This document shows positions 45,487-54,707 of a stretch of DNA of 64,000 nt, piece by piece. The first letter of the stretch is position 1; the number at the start of each line of letters is the position of its first letter. A program made the position numbers and the translations under genes. The notes below the pieces were generated by a model. It made no database searches and was not told the DNA's origin. It saw only the letters and a list, made by a program, of their open reading frames with translations. This stretch comes from an uncultured Selenomonadales bacterium (lineage in GTDB: Bacteria > Bacillota > Negativicutes > Selenomonadales > Selenomonadaceae): contig CAMUZU010000009.1 of the NCBI GenBank assembly GCA_947165295.1, positions 1-64,000 of the forward strand, written 5' to 3'.

Positions 45487-48400
45487 TTGCCTAAGAAAAA
45501 GAATCTCAACAAAATTATCGTTATCGGTTCCGGTCCAATTGTTATCGGGCAGGCGGCCGAATTCGATTACGCAGGCTCGCAAGCGTGCCGTTCGCTCAAA
45601 GAGGAAGGTCTTGAAGTCGTGCTGGTCAACTCCAATCCCGCGACGATTATGACCGACGCGAACATTGCCGACCGCGTGTATATTGAGCCGCTCACGGTTG
45701 ACTTTTTGTCGGCGATAATCGAAAAGGAACGCCCCGACGGTTTGCTTGCCACGCTCGGCGGACAGGCGGGCTTGAATTTGGCAGTTCAACTTGCCGAAAG
45801 CGGCGTGCTCAAAAAGTACAACGTCGAACTGCTCGGCACATCGATTGAAGCCATCAAGCGCGCCGAAGACCGCGAACTTTTTAAAGAGACAATGGAGCAA
45901 ATCGGCGAACCGATACCCGAATCAACAATCGTCGAAGACATTCACAGCGCGGTTGACTTCGCGAACGAAATCGGTTACCCGCTGATTGTCCGACCCGCAT
46001 ACACGCTCGGCGGCACGGGCGGCGGTATCGTCAACAACGAAGAAGAACTTATCGAAACGACCCTGCGCGGATTGAAATATTCAATGATCGGTCAGGTGCT
46101 TATCGAACGTTCAATCGCGGGTTGGAAAGAAATCGAGTACGAAGTTATGCGCGACGCCAACGACACCTGCATAACGATTTGCTCAATGGAGAACTTCGAC
46201 CCCGTCGGCGTGCACACGGGCGATTCAATCGTCGTCGCCCCGACTCAAACGCTCAACGACCACGAATATCAACTTTTGCGTTCGGCAAGCTTGAAGATTA
46301 TTCGTGCGCTCCAAATTGAAGGCGGCTGCAACATTCAGTTTGCGCTTGACCCGAACAGCGACAGTTATTATGTCATTGAAGTCAATCCGCGTGTCAGCAG
46401 AAGTTCCGCGCTTGCGTCGAAGGCGACGGGCTATCCCATTGCGAAAGTCAGCGTCAAAATCGCCATCGGCTATCAGCTTGACGAAATTGTCAATGCCGTC
46501 ACGAAGAAAACCAAAGCTTGCTTCGAGCCGTCGGTTGATTATATCGTCGTCAAGTTCCCGCGCTGGCCGTTCGACAAATTTGTTTACGCCGACAAAACTC
46601 TTGGCACGCAAATGAAAGCGACGGGCGAAGTCATGAGCCTTGACCGCAGTTTTGAAGGCGCGATTCTCAAAGCCGTTCGCAGTCTTGAAATCGGCGTAAA
46701 TCGTCTGCACATGGACAAAATGGACGACTGGGACGACGACAAAGTCAAAAGCCGCCTGAGCCGAATCAACGACGAGCGACTGTTTTTGATAGCCGAGGCA
46801 CTTCGCCGCAACATCGCCACGCCGCAGGAAATTGCCGACATCACGAAGATTGACCGCTGGTTTATCGACAAAATCAAAAACATCACCGACATGGAAATTC
46901 GCCTGCAGAAAGGCGAACTTACCGCGAAAGTTCTGCGCGAAGCAAAATTCGTCGGCTTGTCGGACGCGTCAATCGCCGAGTTGACAAATACGAAAGTTCG
47001 CGACGTTCGCGCCCTTCGCAAGCAAAACAAAATTTTGCCCGTGTACAAAATGGTCGACACCTGCGCGGCGGAATTCGAGGCAATGACGCCTTACTACTAC
47101 TCAACTTATCGCGGTGAAGTCGACGAAGTCACCGTGAGCAACAAGCGCAAAATCATCGTGCTTGGTTCCGGCCCAATTCGTATCGGGCAAGGCGTCGAGT
47201 TCGATTATTGTTCCGTGCATTCGGTTTGGGCACTGCGCGAGGCGGGCATTGAGGCGATTATCATCAACAACAATCCCGAAACCGTGTCGACGGACTTTGA
47301 CATCTCCGACAAACTTTATTTCGAGCCGCTCACGACTGAAGACGTTTTGAACATCGTCGACAAAGAGAAGCCCGAAGGCGTCATCGTTCAATTCGGCGGA
47401 CAAACCGCGATTAACTTGTCGGCAAGTTTGGCTGAAGCGGGCGTTAAAATTTTCGGCACGAGCGTTGACGACATTGACCGCGCCGAAGACCGCGAACGTT
47501 TCGACGAAATGTTGACCGAGCTGAACATTCCGCGCCCGCGTGGAATTTCCGTCACCAATCTTGACGACGCGATTAACGGTGCCGCTGAAATCGGTTATCC
47601 CGTCATGGTTCGTCCCAGCTACGTTTTGGGCGGCCGCGCAATGGAAATTGTCTACAACGAGGAAGAACTCCGCGACTACATGAGCCGCGCCGTCAAAGTC
47701 ACGCCCGATCATCCCGTGCTTGTTGATAGATACATGCAGGGCACGGAAGTCGAAGTTGACGCAATTTCCGACGGTGTCGACGTTGTCATTCCGGGCATAA
47801 TGGAACACGTCGAACGCGCAGGCGTGCACAGCGGTGATTCAATCGCCGTGTATCCGCCGCAAACTCTGCCGTCGAAAACGATTTACACGATAACCGACTA
47901 CACGAAACGGCTTGCGCTTGCTTTGAACGTCAAAGGTCTGCTCAACATTCAATATGTCGTGGCGGACGGAAAAGTTTACGTTATCGAAGTCAATCCGCGT
48001 TCAAGCCGCACGGTTCCGTTCCTGAGCAAAGTCACCGATATTAAAATGGTCAACGTCGCGACGCGTGCGGCACTCGGCAAAACTCTGCGCGAAATGGGCT
48101 ACTATTCGGGCATGGTTGAGCCGAAACCTTACGTCGCGGTCAAAGCTCCCGTGTTTTCGTTCGCGAAGATGCAGGACGTTGACATCTCCCTCGGTCCCGA
48201 AATGAAGTCGACGGGCGAAGTCATGGGCATCGATTATCACTACGCACGTGCGCTGTACAAGGCGATTACGGGCGCGGGCATCGTCATTCCGAAAAACGGT
48301 TGCATTCTGTTCACCGTCGCCGACAAAGACAAAGACGAAATGAAACAGCTTGCCAAAGCGTTTTCCGAACTCGGCTTTAAAATCGTCGCCACCGAAGGCA

Positions 48401-48714
48401 CCGCACGCGCTCTGCAGTCAATCGGCATTAATGCTGAAGTCGTCGGCAAAGTTCACCAACGCAGCTCCGACATCATTCAAATGATTAAGCTCGGCAAAAT
48501 TCACATGGTCGTTAACACGCAGGCACCCGGCAAACACGTCGCCAAAGACGGCTTCCGCATTCGTCGCGCCACCGTCGAATTGGGCGTGCCCTGCTTCACA
48601 AGTTTGGATACCGCTTGGGAAGTCATGCGCGTTTTGACCTTCATGCGTGACAGGAGGTTAGTTTATTCGCTGGCGATACAAGATTACGTCGGCGGCGGTG
48701 ATGCTCTGGCATGA
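45487..48714 (+). CDS. carB: carbamoyl-phosphate synthase large subunit
   Basis: 1,075 residues. Two homologous ATP-grasp halves (about 1-550 and 551-935; each with GSGPI.IGQ and IEVNPR.SRSS/SRT) make carboxyphosphate and carbamoyl phosphate; the C-terminal MGS-like domain (about 935-1075) binds allosteric effectors. The TTG at 45487 is preferred: AAGGGGG lies 7 bases before it, whereas the TTG six bases upstream is too close. The stop TGA overlaps the brnT ATG. Confidence 0.97.
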   Translation: MPKKKNLNKIIVIGSGPIVIGQAAEFDYAGSQACRSLKEEGLEVVLVNSNPATIMTDANIADRVYIEPLTVDFLSAIIEKERPDGLLATLGGQAGLNLAVQLAESGVLKKYNVELLGTSIEAIKRAEDRELFKETMEQIGEPIPESTIVEDIHSAVDFANEIGYPLIVRPAYTLGGTGGGIVNNEEELIETTLRGLKYSMIGQVLIERSIAGWKEIEYEVMRDANDTCITICSMENFDPVGVHTGDSIVVAPTQTLNDHEYQLLRSASLKIIRALQIEGGCNIQFALDPNSDSYYVIEVNPRVSRSSALASKATGYPIAKVSVKIAIGYQLDEIVNAVTKKTKACFEPSVDYIVVKFPRWPFDKFVYADKTLGTQMKATGEVMSLDRSFEGAILKAVRSLEIGVNRLHMDKMDDWDDDKVKSRLSRINDERLFLIAEALRRNIATPQEIADITKIDRWFIDKIKNITDMEIRLQKGELTAKVLREAKFVGLSDASIAELTNTKVRDVRALRKQNKILPVYKMVDTCAAEFEAMTPYYYSTYRGEVDEVTVSNKRKIIVLGSGPIRIGQGVEFDYCSVHSVWALREAGIEAIIINNNPETVSTDFDISDKLYFEPLTTEDVLNIVDKEKPEGVIVQFGGQTAINLSASLAEAGVKIFGTSVDDIDRAEDRERFDEMLTELNIPRPRGISVTNLDDAINGAAEIGYPVMVRPSYVLGGRAMEIVYNEEELRDYMSRAVKVTPDHPVLVDRYMQGTEVEVDAISDGVDVVIPGIMEHVERAGVHSGDSIAVYPPQTLPSKTIYTITDYTKRLALALNVKGLLNIQYVVADGKVYVIEVNPRSSRTVPFLSKVTDIKMVNVATRAALGKTLREMGYYSGMVEPKPYVAVKAPVFSFAKMQDVDISLGPEMKSTGEVMGIDYHYARALYKAITGAGIVIPKNGCILFTVADKDKDEMKQLAKAFSELGFKIVATEGTARALQSIGINAEVVGKVHQRSSDIIQMIKLGKIHMVVNTQAPGKHVAKDGFRIRRATVELGVPCFTSLDTAWEVMRVLTFMRDRRLVYSLAIQDYVGGGDALA

Positions 48715-49019
48715 GCAACGTCGAATATCAATCAAATGAACAAACTTTCGAGTGGGACTCAGACAAAGCCGCGCTGAATTGGCAAAAACATACCGTTGAC
48801 TTTGAAGAAGCCGCCAAAGTTTTTGACGACCCCAATCGAATTGAACGTTTTGACGACGAGCATTCGGATTACGAAGATCGCTGGATTACAATCGGCAAAG
48901 TCAATGACATTTTGTTTGTCGTTTACACCGAGCGTGTTAATGCAATAAGGTTAATTTCAGCAAGGCGAGCGACCGCACAAGAAAGGAGCGATTATTATGC
49001 TGGTGAGGAAAGTTATTGA
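48711..49019 (+). CDS. brnT: BrnT-family toxin (DUF497)
   Basis: 102 residues. [28 protein letters not shown] is the diagnostic N-terminus of BrnT ribonuclease toxins; the C-terminal [17 protein letters not shown] keeps the conserved Arg pair. BrnT cleaves RNA and is neutralised by BrnA in the type II system known from Brucella. The ATG overlaps the carB stop (ATGA) and the gene overlaps brnA by 23 bp, so it has no promoter of its own in sight. Confidence 0.9.
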   Translation: MSNVEYQSNEQTFEWDSDKAALNWQKHTVDFEEAAKVFDDPNRIERFDDEHSDYEDRWITIGKVNDILFVVYTERVNAIRLISARRATAQERSDYYAGEESY

Positions 49020-49188
49020 CATAAGTGCGCCTTTGAGACCCGAACAAATCGAACGCCTGAAACTTTTGGAAAACATGACCGACGACGACATTGTTTTCGA
49101 CGAAGATTGCCCGCCGCAAACGCCCGAACAACTCAAAAAGTTCAAGCGCGTCAATCCGCGTCGCCCGAAAGAACAGGTTGCAAGCTGA
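48997..49188 (+). CDS. BrnA-like short antitoxin
   Basis: 63 residues, AGGAGCG before the ATG. The acidic segment NMTDDDIVFDEDCPPQTPEQ followed by a basic tail resembles the toxin-binding part of BrnA-type antitoxins. The ribbon-helix-helix DNA-binding domain of full BrnA (about 90-100 residues) is missing, so autoregulation is unlikely. Its stop overlaps the pyrK start (TGATG). Confidence 0.7.
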   Translation: MLVRKVIDISAPLRPEQIERLKLLENMTDDDIVFDEDCPPQTPEQLKKFKRVNPRRPKEQVAS

Positions 49189-49940
49189 TGATTAAAAACT
49201 TCAACGTTCAAATTTTGGCGAACGATCAAGTCGCCGAAAAAATTTTCCGCATGACACTTGACGCGCCCGAACTTGCCGAAACTTCACACGCGGGGCAATT
49301 CGTGCAGGTGAAAATTTCCGACGCGTTCACTTTGCGCAGACCGCTTGGCATTGCTTCGACTTCGGGCGGTCGCGTGAAAATTTTTTATCGCGTCGTCGGT
49401 CAAGGCACGCAAGTTTTGTCGACACGGCAGGCGGGCGAAAGGCTCGACGTTTTGGGTGCGCTGGGCAACGGCTTCACTCCCCGCGACGGAAAAATTCTTC
49501 TTGTCGGCGGCGGCATGGGACTTGCTCCGCTTTTGTGTGCGACGGAAACTTTTTCGGCGGACGTTTTGCTCGGCGGACGAAACGCGGGCGAAGTCAATTT
49601 CTGGTGCGCGGAATTCCGTCCCAACGTCGAAGAAATTTTCGTGACGACGGACGACGGCTCTGTCGGCAAGCACGGCTTTGTCACGGACGCTTTGCCCGCC
49701 GTGCTCGCGAAGAAAAATTATTCCGTCGTGTTGACTTGCGGTCCCGAAATTATGATGCGCGGCGTCTCCAAACTTGCTGCCGAAAAAAATTTGCCGTGCG
49801 AAGTCTCCTTCGAGAAACGCATGGCTTGCGGACTCGGCGCGTGTCTCAGCTGTTCGATTGACACCGTCGACGGCCGCAAGAAAGTTTGCAAGGACGGCCC
49901 CGTCTTCGACGCGCAAAAAGTTTTCGTTCAAGGCAGGTGA
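49188..49940 (+). CDS. pyrK: dihydroorotate dehydrogenase electron-transfer subunit
   Basis: 250 residues. FAD domain ([20 protein letters not shown]), NAD-binding region ([12 protein letters not shown]) and a C-terminal [2Fe-2S] cluster with CGLGACLSC and a fourth Cys further on (KKVC). It carries electrons from PyrD to NAD+. The ATG at 49188 overlaps the brnA stop; a longer in-frame reading is only the brnA region in another frame. Confidence 0.95.
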   Translation: MIKNFNVQILANDQVAEKIFRMTLDAPELAETSHAGQFVQVKISDAFTLRRPLGIASTSGGRVKIFYRVVGQGTQVLSTRQAGERLDVLGALGNGFTPRDGKILLVGGGMGLAPLLCATETFSADVLLGGRNAGEVNFWCAEFRPNVEEIFVTTDDGSVGKHGFVTDALPAVLAKKNYSVVLTCGPEIMMRGVSKLAAEKNLPCEVSFEKRMACGLGACLSCSIDTVDGRKKVCKDGPVFDAQKVFVQGR

Positions 49941-49945
49941 GGCGC

Positions 49946-51256
49946 ATGTCGAGATTTTCTTTTATCGCGGACAAAGACGAGTACAGATTTTTTTCCAAAG
50001 ACTGCCTCGACGCCGAAGAATCTTTCCGCAAGTCGTTTGATTCGTGTGTCAAGCTTGTTCGTACGGCTGTTGACGCGGCTGTCAAGTGGGTTTACGCGAC
50101 GGACAAAAATCTTTCCGCGACGAGCGATAATCTGTTCGACTTGATTGCCGACAAAAATTTTCAGCGCACGTTCGGCAAAGACTTGGCGGACAAGCTCCAC
50201 TACTGTCGCACGGCGGGTAATCAAGCTATTCACAATGAACGCGAATTCACAGCCGACGAGGCGGCGCGGTGTCTGCAAAACCTGTTCGAGTTCGTCTGCA
50301 CGATTGATAAGCTTTACGGCAAAAATCCGCCGCGTGAAACTCCCGCGTCGAGTGAACTGTTGCAAACTCAACTTTGCGGGTTGAAGTTGAACACACCGAT
50401 TTTCGCCGCTTCGGGCACGTTCGGTTTCGGCGAAGAGTTTGCGGACTTCGTCGACTTGAAACGTCTCGGCGGCGTCATGGTCAAATGCACAACGCTCAAA
50501 CCTCGTCGCGGAAATGACGGCGTGCGAATTGCCGAAACTCCGTCGGGCATGCTGAACTGCATCGGCTTGGAAAATCCCGGCGTCGAAAAGTTTTTGTCCG
50601 ACACCTTGCCGCGAATCAAAGACCGCATGACGGTCATCGTCAATATCAGCGGCTCAAGCGTCGAGGATTACGCTGCGCTTGCCAAACTGCTTGACGTTGA
50701 CGGCGTCGCGGCGATTGAACTGAACATCTCCTGCCCGAACGTCAAAGACGGCGGAATTATTTTCGGCACGGACGAACGGGCGGCGGCTTCCGTCACAAGC
50801 GCGGCGAAACGTTCGACAAGCAAGCCCGTTATCGTCAAGCTCAGCCCGAACGTCACCGACATCACGAAGATTGCCAAAGCCGTCGAATCGGCGGGCGCGG
50901 ACGCTCTGTCGCTGATTAACACGCTCATGGGCATGGAAATTAATATCGACACGTGGCGGCCGACTCTCGGCAACGTGACGGGCGGACTGTCGGGCGGCGC
51001 GATTAAACCCGTGGCACTTCGCATGGTGTGGCAGACCGCGCAGGTTGTCAACGTCCCGATTATCGGCATGGGCGGCATTCGCTCGGCTCGCGACGCGATT
51101 GAATTCTTGCTTGCGGGCGCGATGGCTGTTGCTGTCGGTACCGCCAACTTCGCCGACCCGTCAATCACAATGACAATCGCCGACGACCTGTCAACTTACC
51201 TGCGACGACGCGGACTCAAGAACGTTTCCGAACTCGTCGGCAAGCTCAAGACATAA
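49946..51256 (+). CDS. pyrD: DUF4145 domain fused to dihydroorotate dehydrogenase (class 1B)
   Basis: 436 residues in one open frame. Residues 138-436 are a complete class 1[23 protein letters not shown]-binding GGVMVKCTT, catalytic Cys in NISCPNV, and [17 protein letters not shown]. Residues about 4-125 ([35 protein letters not shown]) match the DUF4145/HEPN-like domain best known at the N-terminus of HsdR-type restriction proteins. Normal PyrD would start near residue 138; the only start there is a TTG at 50357 with a weak ribosome site, whereas the ATG at 49946 has GTGAGG. The fusion seems genuine; its role is unknown. Confidence 0.85.
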   Translation: MSRFSFIADKDEYRFFSKDCLDAEESFRKSFDSCVKLVRTAVDAAVKWVYATDKNLSATSDNLFDLIADKNFQRTFGKDLADKLHYCRTAGNQAIHNEREFTADEAARCLQNLFEFVCTIDKLYGKNPPRETPASSELLQTQLCGLKLNTPIFAASGTFGFGEEFADFVDLKRLGGVMVKCTTLKPRRGNDGVRIAETPSGMLNCIGLENPGVEKFLSDTLPRIKDRMTVIVNISGSSVEDYAALAKLLDVDGVAAIELNISCPNVKDGGIIFGTDERAAASVTSAAKRSTSKPVIVKLSPNVTDITKIAKAVESAGADALSLINTLMGMEINIDTWRPTLGNVTGGLSGGAIKPVALRMVWQTAQVVNVPIIGMGGIRSARDAIEFLLAGAMAVAVGTANFADPSITMTIADDLSTYLRRRGLKNVSELVGKLKT

Positions 51257-51258
51257 CA

Positions 51259-51288
51259 AAAACCCTCGACTGCGCGTCGGGGGTTTTT
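51259..51288 (+). terminator. terminator of the pyr operon
   Basis: ACCCTCGAC-TGCGC-GTCGGGGGT stem followed by TTTTT, directly after the pyrD stop. Confidence 0.85.
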
Positions 51289-51312
51289 CAATGCGTAATG
51301 TTTCGGTTGCGA

Positions 51313-51340
51313 TTGACGTTGCCGCAGGAACTGTTATAAT
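51313..51340 (+). promoter_or_regulatory. toxin promoter of the fst-like locus
   Basis: TTGACG, 16 bp, TATAAT: a near-consensus sigma-70 promoter in otherwise non-coding DNA, about 60 bp before the small toxin gene. The predicted leader (51355-51385) can fold CCTC...AAGCG with CGCTTGAGG, hiding part of the ribosome site. Confidence 0.75.
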
Positions 51341-51400
51341 CGCACCAATGCCGCGCCTCTCGAAAGCGGTAACTCGACGCTTGAGGAGGGAGGTGGTATC

Positions 51401-51502
51401 TTGGAGATTATTATCCTGTTCGGCGTGACTGCGGTCGGCGGAATAATCGGTACCGTCGTTGGCGGGCTGATCCTCGACTACATCCGCAACAGAACGAAGT
51501 AA
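51401..51502 (+). CDS. 33-residue Fst-like membrane toxin (predicted type I TA)
   Basis: TTG start at 51401 after GAGGAGGGAGGTGGTATC, 33 codons then TAA. One hydrophobic helix (about 3-25, IIILFGVTAVGG...VGGLIL) is followed by a charged tail DYIRNRTK. Length and layout equal Fst of the enterococcal par locus (33 residues). It has its own strong promoter, a structured leader, and a converging antisense RNA complementary to its start region. Seen: peptide, promoters, complementarity, shared terminator. Inferred: toxicity and silencing. Confidence 0.75.
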   Translation: MEIIILFGVTAVGGIIGTVVGGLILDYIRNRTK

Positions 51503-51559
51503 GCGGCAGAAACAACTGACTTATTGCCCCGGACAATCGGACTAACCAACCGATTAGGC

Positions 51560-51608
51560 AAAACGAAGCCCCCGTCAGGTAACCACTCCGGCGGGGGTTA
51601 TTCGTTTT
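51560..51608. terminator. bidirectional terminator shared by toxin and antitoxin RNAs
   Basis: AAAACGAA(G)CCCCCG...CGGGGG..TTCGTTTT forms a long stem with T runs in both directions, ending the toxin message (plus) and antisense RNA (minus). Confidence 0.85.
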
Positions 51609-51656
51609 GGTGATACTCTTGGAACTACAATTATTATCCTGCTCTTGTAATTCGGC
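51560..51656 (-). ncRNA. predicted antisense antitoxin RNA of the fst-like locus
   Basis: A minus-strand promoter (51663-51691) predicts a start near 51656; the RNA would end in the hairpin 51560-51608 shared with the toxin message. Plus-strand bases 51608-51641 (GGTGATACTCTTGGA...ATTATTATCCTG) imitate the toxin start region 51391-51418 (GGTGGTATCTTGGA...ATTATTATCCTG), so the antitoxin RNA can pair with the toxin's ribosome site and first codons, in addition to the shared hairpin. This is the RNA I/RNA II logic of par/fst. Confidence 0.7.
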
Positions 51657-51662
51657 ACCGCC

Positions 51663-51691
51663 AATATAACGCAAGCCCGCCGAAATGTCAA
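51663..51691 (-). promoter_or_regulatory. antitoxin RNA promoter
   Basis: On the minus strand TTGACA, 17 bp, TATATT. The same promoter is repeated at 51797-51825 in front of the second RNA unit. Confidence 0.8.
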
Positions 51692-51696
51692 TCGGC

Positions 51697-51790
51697 AAAA
51701 CGAAGCCCCCGTGCAGTCCCACAATCTGCGCGGGGGTTTTCTTCGTTCGTGTTACTATGGTTTGTGCGCTCATGGTGTTGTTTTACCAAC
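51697..51790 (-). ncRNA. orphan antitoxin-like small RNA 1
   Basis: Predicted start near 51790 from the TTGACA-17-TATATT promoter at 51797-51825, end in the hairpin 51697-51745. Its 5' half is antisense to a sequence that would read ATGGTTTGTGCGCTCATGG, unlike the toxin at 51401, so its target would be a different message that is not in this window. Confidence 0.6.
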
Positions 51791-51830
51791 GTCGTCAATA
51801 TAACGCAAGCCCGCCGAAATGTCAATCGGC

Positions 51831-51924
51831 AAAACGAAGCCCCCGCACGGTTCATCACTCCGGCGGGGGTTTTCTTCGTTCGTGTTACTATGGTTTGTGC
51901 GCTTGTGGTGTTGTTTTACCAACG
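51831..51924 (-). ncRNA. orphan antitoxin-like small RNA 2
   Basis: Second copy with terminator hairpin at 51831-51879. Its promoter is weaker: TTGACA (51953-51958) falls in the last codons of the restriction gene and the -10 would be TAGCTT (51930-51935). It differs from RNA 1 by few bases in the targeting part. It may be poorly expressed. Confidence 0.4.
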
Positions 51925-51943
51925 CGCTCAAGCTATCACAAGC

Positions 51944-54697
51944 TCAACCGTTTGTCAACGACGCGTAAAGTTTCATCAGCTCCGCAACGACTCGCGCCTC
52001 GTCGTGCAAAAATTTATCGAAGCCGTACGCCCGCGCAACGTTGAAGTCGTTGAAATGGTGAGCCGAACGCAACTCGTCGGGCATGGTTTCTTCGTCGTAG
52101 AGTTTGGCGAACGTACAATCCGAAAACTTCGCTCGTGCGTCCAAAATCATCTGCGCGGACTGCTCAATCAATCGCCGCTGCGAAGATGTCGGATTCGGCC
52201 ACGGAAAATTGTTGTACACAATCGCAATCGAGTAACTGTAACTCGTTCCAAGCGGGCAATTCGTTATTCGCATCCACGCCATATGAGTTGAACTCGTCAA
52301 TACGCCGAAGTGATACAACGTCGCGTCGGGAAGAACAAAAACTTTGTCGCTGCAAATAACCGAATCGTCCATGAAGCCCATCGGGATGTATTGACGTTCG
52401 CCCGAAGAAGTCTTCGCAAGCACAAGAAATTTTCCGTGCGGGAAGTTCTCGACGTGAAACCTTGTCGGCTTGTCGGCAATCTTGCGCGTGCCGGGACTTT
52501 TGCTTGACAGTCGGTAAGTGACGACATTTTGAACGCGTTCGACGACGTGCGGCAACTTGCGCCAAACTTCTTCGGGCGTGTCACCCAACCACAAGCAGTA
52601 ACGACGCTTGCCCTTGATGAATTCGTCGGCACCGTACCACGGGCGGAAAAATTTTGCGGCGTCGGGTTCGTCGCGCACGAAGCGTTTCATTTCGTCGGGC
52701 GTGAACAAGTAGTTGCCTCCGTCAATCGGTTTGTTGCCGATACCAATCGTCGGCACGTCGCACAGCGGTTCGTTGCGGCTTTCGACGAAGATGTCTTCGC
52801 CGTCGACGAGATAAGCGTTGATGTTGGTCGCCGTGATTTCTTTGTCGCCGTCGAAAATTTTCTTGGGCTTGGGATTGTCCGCCTTGCTGAAGCCGACAAC
52901 GACGCAGTAAACGTGCGCGGGATTTTCGGAGTCGCTTTGCCACTTGAAAGTTCTGCGGGCGAAGTCAATGTGCACGCCGTCCGCGAAAAGATTTTTCCAC
53001 AGCGCGCCGACACTGTCGCCTTGGCAAACGGAGTTGGTCGAAATGAACGCGCAGCGAGTTTCGGTATTGCGGATGAGGTCGGCGGCCTTCTTGTACCAGC
53101 ACGCGACGTAATCAAGGTTGCCGAGGTTCTTCCAGCCGTCGAAGACTTTGCCGATGTCGCGGGACTGAGCGTCGGACTTCATGCGTGCCCCGACAAACGG
53201 CGGGTTGCCGATGATGTAATCGAAAGTTGCGGGCGCGTCGTCGAAGACTTTTTGCCAGTCGACACGCAGAGCGTTGGCGCAAATGATCTTCGGGTAATGT
53301 TTCAGCGGGAACGCGTCGAGGTCTTTGCCGAGTTCGCCTTCGGTCTCCTGAAGCTTTTGATTTTCGGCAATCCACATGGCAACCTGCGCGACGGCGACGG
53401 CGAAGTCGTTAATTTCGATGCCGTAAAACTGTTCGATTGAAACCTTGACGGGTTCGGCGGGCAATTCGACGTTCAAGCTTTGCAACGCGTCAAGAATTTT
53501 GTTTTCGAGTGCGCGCAGGCTCAAGTAAGTTTCGGTCAAGAAGTTGCCTGAGCCGCAAGCCGGGTCAAGAAATGTCAGCTTGGAAATTTTGTCCTGCAAG
53601 TCAAGCAACGCCTGCGCACGGTTCTTGTTGCGTTTCTTGACGGCGGTGTCGAAGTCTTTGTGCAGGTCGTCGAGAAACAGCGGGTCGATGACTTTGTGGA
53701 TGTTTTCGCGTGCGGTGTAATGCATGCCGCCTTCGCGTCGTTGTTCGTCGTCGAGGATTGACTCAAACATTGCGCCGAAAATCGGCAGGTCAATCTTGCG
53801 CCAGTTGAAGCGGTCTTTGTTGTCGGCGGCGGCGATTGAACTTGTCGGGTCGCTGTCGTGACTGCTGAACTTCGGGAGCAAAATTTTTTCGCTGAACAGC
53901 CCGCCGTTGATGTACGGAAACTTTTTCAAGTCGTCGTCGAGGTTTGCGGGACGTTCGGATTTCGGCGTGCTCAACGTGTCGAAAATTCTTTGCAGTGCGT
54001 CAAGTCGTTTGTCGGCGGAGAACTTCGACAGGTAATTAAAAAAGTCGTCGTCAAGAATCTGCGCGTGGCTTGCGTAAAAGCAGAATACCAGCCGCGTGCA
54101 AAGTTTGTCGAGAAAACTTTTGTAACCTTTGACGTGTGCGCGTTCGTAGCTGTTCTTGAAGGCGTTGTAAATCACGTCGACGATTTTCGCGGCGGCAAAC
54201 GATATTTGAATTTCGGGCTTGATGTCGGTGACGTTCGGGTCGACAAGGAAGCGCAAGCGTCGGCACATGTAACTGATTTCCGACAACCTGAAGGTGAACG
54301 GCTCGTAAGTTTTCGTGCCCAAACGATATTCAAGCGAATCCATGTCGAACAGGTCGTAAATTTTGAACTCGGCGAAATTGCAGGTGATAATCCAGCGCGG
54401 CCGCTCGGAATAAATCATGTTGTCGGCGTAACGTTTTGCTTGCGCGAAAACTTCTTCGGTCAAGTCGACGCCCAAAGATTTTTGCTCGATTAAAACTTTC
54501 GTGCGGGCAATGTAACCGTCGGCGAACTTGGTTTGCTCGTCGATAGCAACCTGCTTTTCAAAGTCGATGATTCGTTCGGGACGTTCGGCGTCGCACACGT
54601 CGCGCAGCAGAGCCAGCCAAAACGGTTGGTTTTCGCCTCTCTCGTAACCGTGACCGTGCCAATCGCGTGCGAAAGTTCTTGCGGCTTCAATGCTCAT
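51944..54697 (-). CDS. MmeI-like single-chain restriction-modification enzyme (type IIL)
   Basis: 917 residues; MmeI has 919. The N-terminal nuclease segment has the PD-(D/E)xK pattern Asp60...Glu71-Gln-Lys73 (FADGYI...VLIEQKS). A helical connector and GMHYTARENI lead into an N6-adenine methyltransferase with LDPACGSGNF (SAM) and IIGNPPF (catalytic NPPF). The C-terminal part (about 600-900; NPAHVYCVVVGF, TPDEMKRFV, RRYCLWLGD) is the target-recognition region. Such enzymes methylate one strand and cut about 20 bp away. The start at 54697 has GAGG upstream. The partner gene lies 10 bp upstream in the same direction. Confidence 0.88.
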   Translation of the reverse strand: MSIEAARTFARDWHGHGYERGENQPFWLALLRDVCDAERPERIIDFEKQVAIDEQTKFADGYIARTKVLIEQKSLGVDLTEEVFAQAKRYADNMIYSERPRWIITCNFAEFKIYDLFDMDSLEYRLGTKTYEPFTFRLSEISYMCRRLRFLVDPNVTDIKPEIQISFAAAKIVDVIYNAFKNSYERAHVKGYKSFLDKLCTRLVFCFYASHAQILDDDFFNYLSKFSADKRLDALQRIFDTLSTPKSERPANLDDDLKKFPYINGGLFSEKILLPKFSSHDSDPTSSIAAADNKDRFNWRKIDLPIFGAMFESILDDEQRREGGMHYTARENIHKVIDPLFLDDLHKDFDTAVKKRNKNRAQALLDLQDKISKLTFLDPACGSGNFLTETYLSLRALENKILDALQSLNVELPAEPVKVSIEQFYGIEINDFAVAVAQVAMWIAENQKLQETEGELGKDLDAFPLKHYPKIICANALRVDWQKVFDDAPATFDYIIGNPPFVGARMKSDAQSRDIGKVFDGWKNLGNLDYVACWYKKAADLIRNTETRCAFISTNSVCQGDSVGALWKNLFADGVHIDFARRTFKWQSDSENPAHVYCVVVGFSKADNPKPKKIFDGDKEITATNINAYLVDGEDIFVESRNEPLCDVPTIGIGNKPIDGGNYLFTPDEMKRFVRDEPDAAKFFRPWYGADEFIKGKRRYCLWLGDTPEEVWRKLPHVVERVQNVVTYRLSSKSPGTRKIADKPTRFHVENFPHGKFLVLAKTSSGERQYIPMGFMDDSVICSDKVFVLPDATLYHFGVLTSSTHMAWMRITNCPLGTSYSYSIAIVYNNFPWPNPTSSQRRLIEQSAQMILDARAKFSDCTFAKLYDEETMPDELRSAHHFNDFNVARAYGFDKFLHDEARVVAELMKLYASLTNG

Positions 54698-54707
54698 GTC
54701 GGCAACC

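Larger units (their letters stand above)
51661..51928. repeat. 134-bp tandem duplication of antitoxin promoter/terminator unit
   Basis: 51661-51794 and 51795-51928 are near-identical units with a 134-bp period. Each contains the minus-strand promoter, or its remains, and a GCCCCCG...CGGGGG terminator hairpin. Relative to the first antitoxin RNA, the 5' part facing the toxin has been replaced by a different conserved sequence (TTACTATGGTTTGTGCGCT on plus). Confidence 0.9.

Noticed and set aside
51411-51928. Protein-coding frames over the repeat units (for example minus-strand 51773-51411 and plus-strand 51685-52044)
   Set aside because: They run through terminator hairpins and tandem promoters and have no ribosome sites; the RNA-gene interpretation explains the sequence better.
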